A stretch of DNA of 9,458 bases, from positions 1 to 9,458 of the forward strand of contig JAAXXJ010000101.1 in assembly GCA_013334545.1 (NCBI GenBank), written 5' to 3'. Positions 6,453 through 9,458 of this stretch are shown piece after piece. Source of the stretch: Nitrospirota bacterium. Its GTDB lineage: Bacteria; Nitrospirota; UBA9217. Positions within the stretch are counted from its first letter, which is position 1, and each line of letters begins with the position of its first letter. The position numbers and the translations under genes were made by a program. The notes beneath the pieces were generated by a model. The model worked only from the letters and a program-made list of their open reading frames with translations. It was not told the origin of the DNA and made no database searches.

Positions 6453-7325
6453 ATGTTCAAGGGTTCAATGGTTGCGATCGTAACGCCGTTCAGGAACGGC
6501 AAAGTGGATGAAAAGGCCCTCGGCGACCTCATCGAGTTTCAGATCAAGAACGGCACGGATGTGATTGTCCCCTGCGGGACCACGGGCGAGTCGGCCACGC
6601 TCTCTCATGAGGAGCATCACCGCGTGGTGGAGTTCACGGTCAAGACCGTGAACAAGCGGGTCCCGGTCGTGGCCGGCGCCGGTTCGAACTCGACTGCTGA
6701 GACTCTCGAACTTGCCACGTATGCAAAGAAGGCGGGCGCCGACGGCGTTCTGCTCATCACGCCCTATTACAACAAGCCTACGCAGGAGGGCCTGTTCCTT
6801 CATTTCAAGAAGGTGACAGAATCCGTGGACATCCCCATCATCCTGTACAATGTGCCGGGCAGGACCAGCGTGAACATGCTGCCGTCCACGGTGGCGCGGC
6901 TCAGGACGTTCAAGAACATCGTGGGCATCAAGGAGGCCACCGGTGATATGAAGCAGGTGAGCGAGCTCATCCGGCTCTGCGGAACGGACTTCGACGTCAT
7001 CTCCGGCGACGATTTTACCACACTCCCGCTCCTGTGCCTGGGCGGCGTGGGGGCAATCTCGGTGACGGCGAACATCGCGCCGGCTGACGCCGCGGCCATG
7101 TTCGATGCGTTCTTTGCCGGAAAGAGGGAAGAGGCGCTCAAGTACCACTTCAAGCTGGAGCCGCTCCACGGACCGATGTTCATCGAGACGAACCCCATTC
7201 CGGTGAAGACGTCGCTTGCGCTCATGGGGAAGATCGCCGAGGAGTTCCGGCTCCCCCTCTGTCCCATGGCCGATGCGAACAAGGACAAGCTCAAGAAGGC
7301 GCTGAAGGACTACGGATTAATCTGA
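6453..7325 (+). CDS. dapA: 4-hydroxy-tetrahydrodipicolinate synthase (dihydrodipicolinate synthase)
   Basis: DapA condenses pyruvate with aspartate semialdehyde, the first committed step of the lysine/diaminopimelate branch. The 290-residue (beta/alpha)8-barrel has all active-site residues: Thr43-Thr44 in GTTGES, Tyr132 and Arg137 in YNVPGRT, a Tyr in TPYYNKPTQEGL, and the Schiff-base Lys160 in GIKEATGD. Each is one position lower than in the Escherichia coli enzyme. Residues matching the E. coli lysine-feedback site (His53, His56, Glu84) are also present as His52, His55 and Glu83, so inhibition by lysine is plausible. The start at 6453 is set by AAGGAGG and by the MFKGSMVAIVTPF beginning, which matches the family. 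The stop is TGA... preceded by GLI, the usual short tail; dapB follows after 76 bases. Confidence 0.98.
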   Translation: MFKGSMVAIVTPFRNGKVDEKALGDLIEFQIKNGTDVIVPCGTTGESATLSHEEHHRVVEFTVKTVNKRVPVVAGAGSNSTAETLELATYAKKAGADGVLLITPYYNKPTQEGLFLHFKKVTESVDIPIILYNVPGRTSVNMLPSTVARLRTFKNIVGIKEATGDMKQVSELIRLCGTDFDVISGDDFTTLPLLCLGGVGAISVTANIAPADAAAMFDAFFAGKREEALKYHFKLEPLHGPMFIETNPIPVKTSLALMGKIAEEFRLPLCPMADANKDKLKKALKDYGLI

Positions 7326-7401
7326 CATTAACCGCTACTGTCGCAGTGAATGGGCATGCAGGCCTGCGAGCTGGCACGTTTGCAAGCAACGGAGGTTACA
7401 C
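7326..7401 (+). other. dapA-dapB spacer with small palindromes
   Basis: The 76-base spacer has a short hairpin ACTG-TCG-CAGT (7337-7347) and a 10-bp perfect palindrome GCAGGCCTGC (7358-7367). Neither is followed by a T-run. GGAGG at 7391-7395 is the dapB ribosome binding site, 6 bases before its ATG. No promoter is evident. Confidence 0.45.
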
Positions 7402-8205
7402 ATGATCAAGGCTGTCGTTACCGGCGCTGCCGGCCGGATGGGTTCCCGGATCATCAATATCCTCTCGACTACTGAGGACATTGCGCTGGCAGGGTCGCTG
7501 GAGAAGAAGGGGCACGCAGCGGTCGGTCAGGATGCGGGCCAGGCTGCCGGCATTGCTGCCACGGGCGTGAAGATCGTCGATGACCTGAATGCGGCGCTCG
7601 TATCCGGGGACGTGCTGATCGATTTCACCTTTCCCGAAACGAGCCTCGGCAATCTCAAGGCCTGCGCTGACCTGGGAAAAGCTGTCGTCATCGGATCCAC
7701 GGGATTCACGAAGGAGCAGATGGCCGAGGTCGCGAAGCTCGTCCAGAGGGTGCCGTGCGTGCTTTCGCCGAACATGAGCGTCGGAGTGAACGTTTGCTTC
7801 AAGGTGCTCGCCGACCTGGCGAAGATCCTCGGCCCCGAGTTCGATGCCGAGATTGTTGAATGGCATCATCGTTTGAAAAAGGACGCCCCGTCCGGCACGG
7901 CTGTGCGCATGGGCGAGGTCGTTGCCAAGGCGCTTGGCCGCGATTATCAGAAAGCAGCCAAGTACCATCGTGAGGGCGTGACCGGCGTCAGGACGAACGA
8001 GGAGATCGGCATGCAGACGGTACGCGGCGGGGACATTGTCGGCGAACACACGGTCTATTTCATCGGGATGGGCGAACGGATCGAACTGACGCACCGGGCG
8101 CATACGCGCGATATGTTCGCGCGCGGGGCCGTGCGCGCGGCAAAGTGGGTCGTCGGCAAAAAACCAGGCCTCTACGACATGCAGGATGTGCTGGGTCTGA
8201 AATAA
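7402..8205 (+). CDS. dapB: 4-hydroxy-tetrahydrodipicolinate reductase
   Basis: DapB reduces the DapA product to tetrahydrodipicolinate with NAD(P)H. The 267-residue product has the normal length. The N-terminal nucleotide-binding motif is VTGAAGRMG (about residues 5-13). GSTGF and SPNMSVGVNV line the cofactor and substrate sites. The catalytic block EIVEWHHRLKKDAPSGTA supplies His155 and Lys159, with the same spacing as the E. coli His159/Lys163 pair. The C-terminal FARGAVRAAKWV and LYDMQDVLGL are typical. The ATG follows GGAGG by 6 bases. It is the last recognised lysine-pathway gene here; no dapL or dapD/C/E follows, because the next gene encodes a DsbC-like protein. Confidence 0.98.
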   Translation: MIKAVVTGAAGRMGSRIINILSTTEDIALAGSLEKKGHAAVGQDAGQAAGIAATGVKIVDDLNAALVSGDVLIDFTFPETSLGNLKACADLGKAVVIGSTGFTKEQMAEVAKLVQRVPCVLSPNMSVGVNVCFKVLADLAKILGPEFDAEIVEWHHRLKKDAPSGTAVRMGEVVAKALGRDYQKAAKYHREGVTGVRTNEEIGMQTVRGGDIVGEHTVYFIGMGERIELTHRAHTRDMFARGAVRAAKWVVGKKPGLYDMQDVLGLK

Positions 8206-8330
8206 AAGGCGCAGGGTGCCGCGGGACAGACGGCTGTGCAGCCGCCATGGACGCTGCATCGTTCTTTCTGTTCGCCATGCTGTTGCATTGTTCGTCATGT
8301 CTGTCGTTACAGGATGCGGCCTTATCGTAA

Positions 8331-8356
8331 GCTCCTTCGGCTCCAGCCGGAGGGGC
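8331..8356 (+). promoter_or_regulatory. 11-bp hairpin just before the ribosome binding site of the DsbC-like gene
   Basis: GCTCCTTCGGC (8331-8341) pairs with GCCGGAGGGGC (8346-8356) around a TCCA loop. Two of the pairs are U-G, which work in + strand RNA but would be A-C mismatches on the other strand. The stem ends 5 bases before GGGAAGGAG (8362-8370), so it does not hide that site. Without a T-run it is not a terminator. It may stabilise mRNA, act in processing, or be a copy of a dispersed repeat. Confidence 0.5.
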
Positions 8357-8361
8357 ACCAT

Positions 8362-8370
8362 GGGAAGGAG
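8362..8370 (+). promoter_or_regulatory. Ribosome binding site supporting a GTG start
   Basis: GGGAAGGAG lies 6 bases before GTG at 8377. It selects this start over an in-frame ATG at 8236, whose extra 47 residues are basic and Cys-rich, cross the hairpins and would bury the signal peptide. Confidence 0.8.
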
Positions 8371-8376
8371 TCTATT

Positions 8377-9141
8377 GTGAACAAAGTGCATGTGCTTTTG
8401 ATCGGATGTCTGCTGCTCCTCGCACCGGCCGGTATTCAGGCCTTCCCGCCTGATAAGACAGGGAACTGCCTTGACTGCCATAAACTGGAAAAGAAGGACG
8501 CCGAGGATATCATCAAGAAGCTTCTCCCGGCAGCCGCGGTGACCGACGTCAAGATGGCGCCGGTAAAGGGCTTCTGGGTGATCGAAGTGGAAATGAACGG
8601 CCAGCGAGGCGGGATCTTCCTGGATTTCACCAAGAAGTACCTGACGTCGCAGCTCGTGCCGCTGGAATTCGCTATCCGCCAGGCGGAGCAGCAGGCAAAA
8701 CCGCAAAAGGTCGATTTCTCCAAGGTGTCTCTGAAGGACGCCGTGGTGTTGGGGGCGAAGAATCCGAAGAAGAAGGTCGCGGTATTCACCGATCCCGACT
8801 GCCCCTACTGCCGGAAACTGCATGAGGAGATGAAACAGGTGGTCGCCAAACGGAAGGACATTGCTTTCTACCTGCTCCTGTTCCCGCTACCGATGCACAA
8901 GGAAGCATATCCCAAGGTTCAGGCCGCGCTGTGCGAGAAGTCCCTGGCCCTGGTGGACGACGCATTCTCCGGCAAGGCCGTGCCCGAGCCGAAATGTACC
9001 AATGAGGCGCTGGAGCGGATCATTGCGATGGGCAGGGAGCTGAACATCAACGGAACTCCGACTCTGATCCGGGAGGATGGTACGCTGATGAGCGGGACAA
9101 TGCCTTCGGACAAGCTCATCGAGTGGATCGACGGCAAATAA
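8377..9141 (+). CDS. Secreted DsbC-family thiol-disulfide protein with an N-terminal CxxCH motif
   Basis: The 254-residue product starts with a signal peptide (NKVH, hydrophobic residues 6-19, likely cleavage after IQA at 22), so it acts in the periplasm. A thioredoxin-fold domain carries DPDCPYC with the redox pair Cys142/Cys145. Cys186 and Cys207 match the structural disulfide of E. coli DsbC, and the cis-proline is in GTPTL (Pro228). A DsbC-like N-terminal region (about 37-95) precedes it. DsbC enzymes reshuffle wrong disulfides or help cytochrome c maturation. Unusually compared with E. coli DsbC, the mature N-terminus has NCLDCHKL (Cys31, Cys34, His35), a c-type heme-attachment pattern. 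I recall similar motifs in related Geobacter and Nitrospirota proteins. A Cys at 11 inside the signal could mimic a lipobox, but its hydrophobic stretch is too short. Start is GTG. Confidence 0.9.
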   Translation: MNKVHVLLIGCLLLLAPAGIQAFPPDKTGNCLDCHKLEKKDAEDIIKKLLPAAAVTDVKMAPVKGFWVIEVEMNGQRGGIFLDFTKKYLTSQLVPLEFAIRQAEQQAKPQKVDFSKVSLKDAVVLGAKNPKKKVAVFTDPDCPYCRKLHEEMKQVVAKRKDIAFYLLLFPLPMHKEAYPKVQAALCEKSLALVDDAFSGKAVPEPKCTNEALERIIAMGRELNINGTPTLIREDGTLMSGTMPSDKLIEWIDGK

Positions 9142-9146
9142 CTTCC

Positions 9147-9160
9147 GCCCGGAAACGGGC
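9147..9160 (+). other. Hairpin with GAAA tetraloop after the DsbC-like gene
   Basis: GCCCG-GAAA-CGGGC begins 5 bases after the stop codon. A GNRA loop on a five-pair GC stem is very stable in RNA. There is no T-run, so it is not a terminator alone. Its 3' arm could also pair with CCCG at 9162-9165, though with a loop too small to be likely. Confidence 0.5.
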
Positions 9161-9177
9161 ACCCGTGACCACCGCCA

Positions 9178-9194
9178 GCGGCGGGCTTCGCCGC
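9178..9194 (+). other. GC-rich hairpin in the spacer before the FAH-family gene
   Basis: GCGGCG (9178-9183) pairs with CGCCGC (9189-9194) around GGCTT. An alternative register pairs GGCGG (9180-9184) with CCGCC (9191-9195). CCGCC occurs four times in this spacer (9145, 9172, 9191, 9217) against one GGCGG, so other pairings are possible. Confidence 0.4.
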
Positions 9195-9217
9195 CATTTA
9201 CTGGAGAAGCCATGATC

Positions 9218-9243
9218 CGCCGACCAAGGTCGGCGATTTTTTT
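9218..9243 (+). terminator. Intrinsic (Rho-independent) terminator
   Basis: CGCCGAC (9218-9224), loop CAAG, GTCGGCG (9229-9235), one A and then seven T (9237-9243). This is a textbook 7-bp GC stem plus T-run on the + strand. It probably ends transcripts of the DsbC-like gene. It also lies only 22 bases before the next ATG, so any transcript of that gene started upstream must pass through it. On the opposite strand there is no T-run. Confidence 0.88.
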
Positions 9244-9265
9244 CAGCAGGTGAATGGAGCGTGAG

Positions 9266-9458
9266 ATGCGGCTCGTTCGGTTCCTGGTGCAGGGCAGGAC
9301 GGCATACGGTATCCTGAACAACGACGAGACCGCCGAGCTGGATGGCGAAGGATACGCATCGCTCTCGTCCATCAGGGCGCGCCACCGGACAGCGGATGTG
9401 AGCCTCCTGGCACCGTGCGTCCCGACGAAGATCGTCGCCGTCGGCCTGAACTACCGCG
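9266..9458 (+). CDS. Fumarylacetoacetate hydrolase (FAH) family protein, N-terminal part (3' end outside window)
   Basis: The frame is open to the right edge and gives 64 residues, starting MRLVRFLVQGRTAYGIL and ending PTKIVAVGLNYR. A short strand-rich N-terminal domain followed by a PxKIVxVGLNYR motif is characteristic of FAH-family enzymes (2-hydroxyhepta-2,4-diene-1,7-dioate isomerase / acylpyruvate hydrolase type), which bind a divalent metal and cleave or isomerise beta-diketo acids. The metal-binding and catalytic residues lie beyond the window, so the substrate cannot be named. The start at 9266 is favoured by GGAG at 9256-9259, 6 bases upstream; an in-frame ATG at 9254 would add only four residues and has a poorly spaced site. 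The gene sits directly after the terminator at 9218-9243, so it is probably a separate unit. Confidence 0.85.
   Translation, partial: MRLVRFLVQGRTAYGILNNDETAELDGEGYASLSSIRARHRTADVSLLAPCVPTKIVAVGLNYR

Larger units (their letters stand above)
8206..8376 (+). other. Spacer between dapB and the DsbC-like gene
   Basis: The 171-base spacer holds a small hairpin, CGGCT-GTGC-AGCCG at 8231-8244, and a stronger one at 8331-8356. Between them is a T-rich stretch with a degenerate 20-base direct repeat (TGTTCGCCATG at 8269-8279; TTGTTCGTCATG at 8288-8299). No T-run follows either hairpin, so dapB is not obviously terminated here. I could not identify a convincing promoter, so whether the DsbC-like gene is part of the dap unit stays open. 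Confidence 0.5.

Noticed and set aside
8283..8311. Promoter for the DsbC-like gene with TTGCAT as -35
   Set aside because: The only -10 candidate at the right spacing, GTTACA, is too poor to call.
8247..8330. 27-codon hydrophobic ORF in the dapB-DsbC spacer
   Set aside because: It looks membrane-like but has no ribosome binding site and is too short to judge.
8236..8376. Upstream ATG start of the DsbC-like protein adding 47 residues
   Set aside because: The added stretch is basic and Cys-rich, crosses two hairpins and would hide the signal peptide; GTG at 8377 has a strong ribosome binding site.
7396..8823. Minus-strand open frame (475 codons) across dapB and the DsbC-like gene
   Set aside because: It spans two well-supported + strand genes and their spacer and shows no family features.
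1..9458. CRISPR array, insertion sequence, prophage or tRNA gene
   Set aside because: No regularly spaced repeats, transposase, integrase, phage protein or tRNA-like fold was seen; gene content is housekeeping.

Overview
The window is a high-GC (above 60% by eye) bacterial chromosomal segment. All nine recognisable protein genes lie on the + strand. Most of it is an amino-acid biosynthesis cluster in the order argG, argH, lipoprotein, lysA, dapF, dapA, dapB. This layout, and a DsbC-family protein carrying a CxxCH motif, resembles Desulfobacterota (Geobacter-like) or Nitrospirota. That assignment is from memory of gene order and protein style only, and it is tentative.

Layout: (1) positions 1-271 hold the 3' end of a cyclophilin-type peptidyl-prolyl isomerase. 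(2) 272-521 is a 250-base leader before argG. It contains several inverted repeats, two of which exclude each other, and a short ORF of 52 codons with five arginine codons in its last third. (3) 522-3228 hold argG (TTG start) and argH, the last two steps of arginine synthesis. (4) 3225-4295 is a lipoprotein with three fibronectin type III-like domains, overlapping argH by ATGA. (5) 4300-8205 hold lysA, dapF, dapA and dapB, four enzymes of the diaminopimelate/lysine pathway. The step that converts tetrahydrodipicolinate to LL-diaminopimelate (dapL or dapD/C/E) is not in the window. (6) 8206-8376 is a spacer with two hairpins. (7) 8377-9141 is a secreted DsbC-family thiol-disulfide protein with an N-terminal CxxCH. 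(8) 9142-9265 is a hairpin-rich spacer ending in an intrinsic terminator. (9) 9266-9458 is the start of a fumarylacetoacetate-hydrolase-family gene that runs off the window.

How the genes work together: ArgG and ArgH turn citrulline and aspartate into arginine and fumarate. DapA and DapB start the aspartate-semialdehyde branch. DapF makes meso-diaminopimelate for peptidoglycan, and LysA decarboxylates it to lysine. Short gaps (4-82 bases) and one overlap from argG to dapB suggest a single transcription unit. The DsbC-like gene may be read through from dapB or have its own signal; no convincing promoter is visible.

The core genes are ordinary and intact. The points worth a second look are the possible Arg-codon leader of argG, the FN3 lipoprotein in the position where some Proteobacteria carry LptM/LppL, the CxxCH in the DsbC-like protein, and the terminator placed only 22 bases before the last gene.
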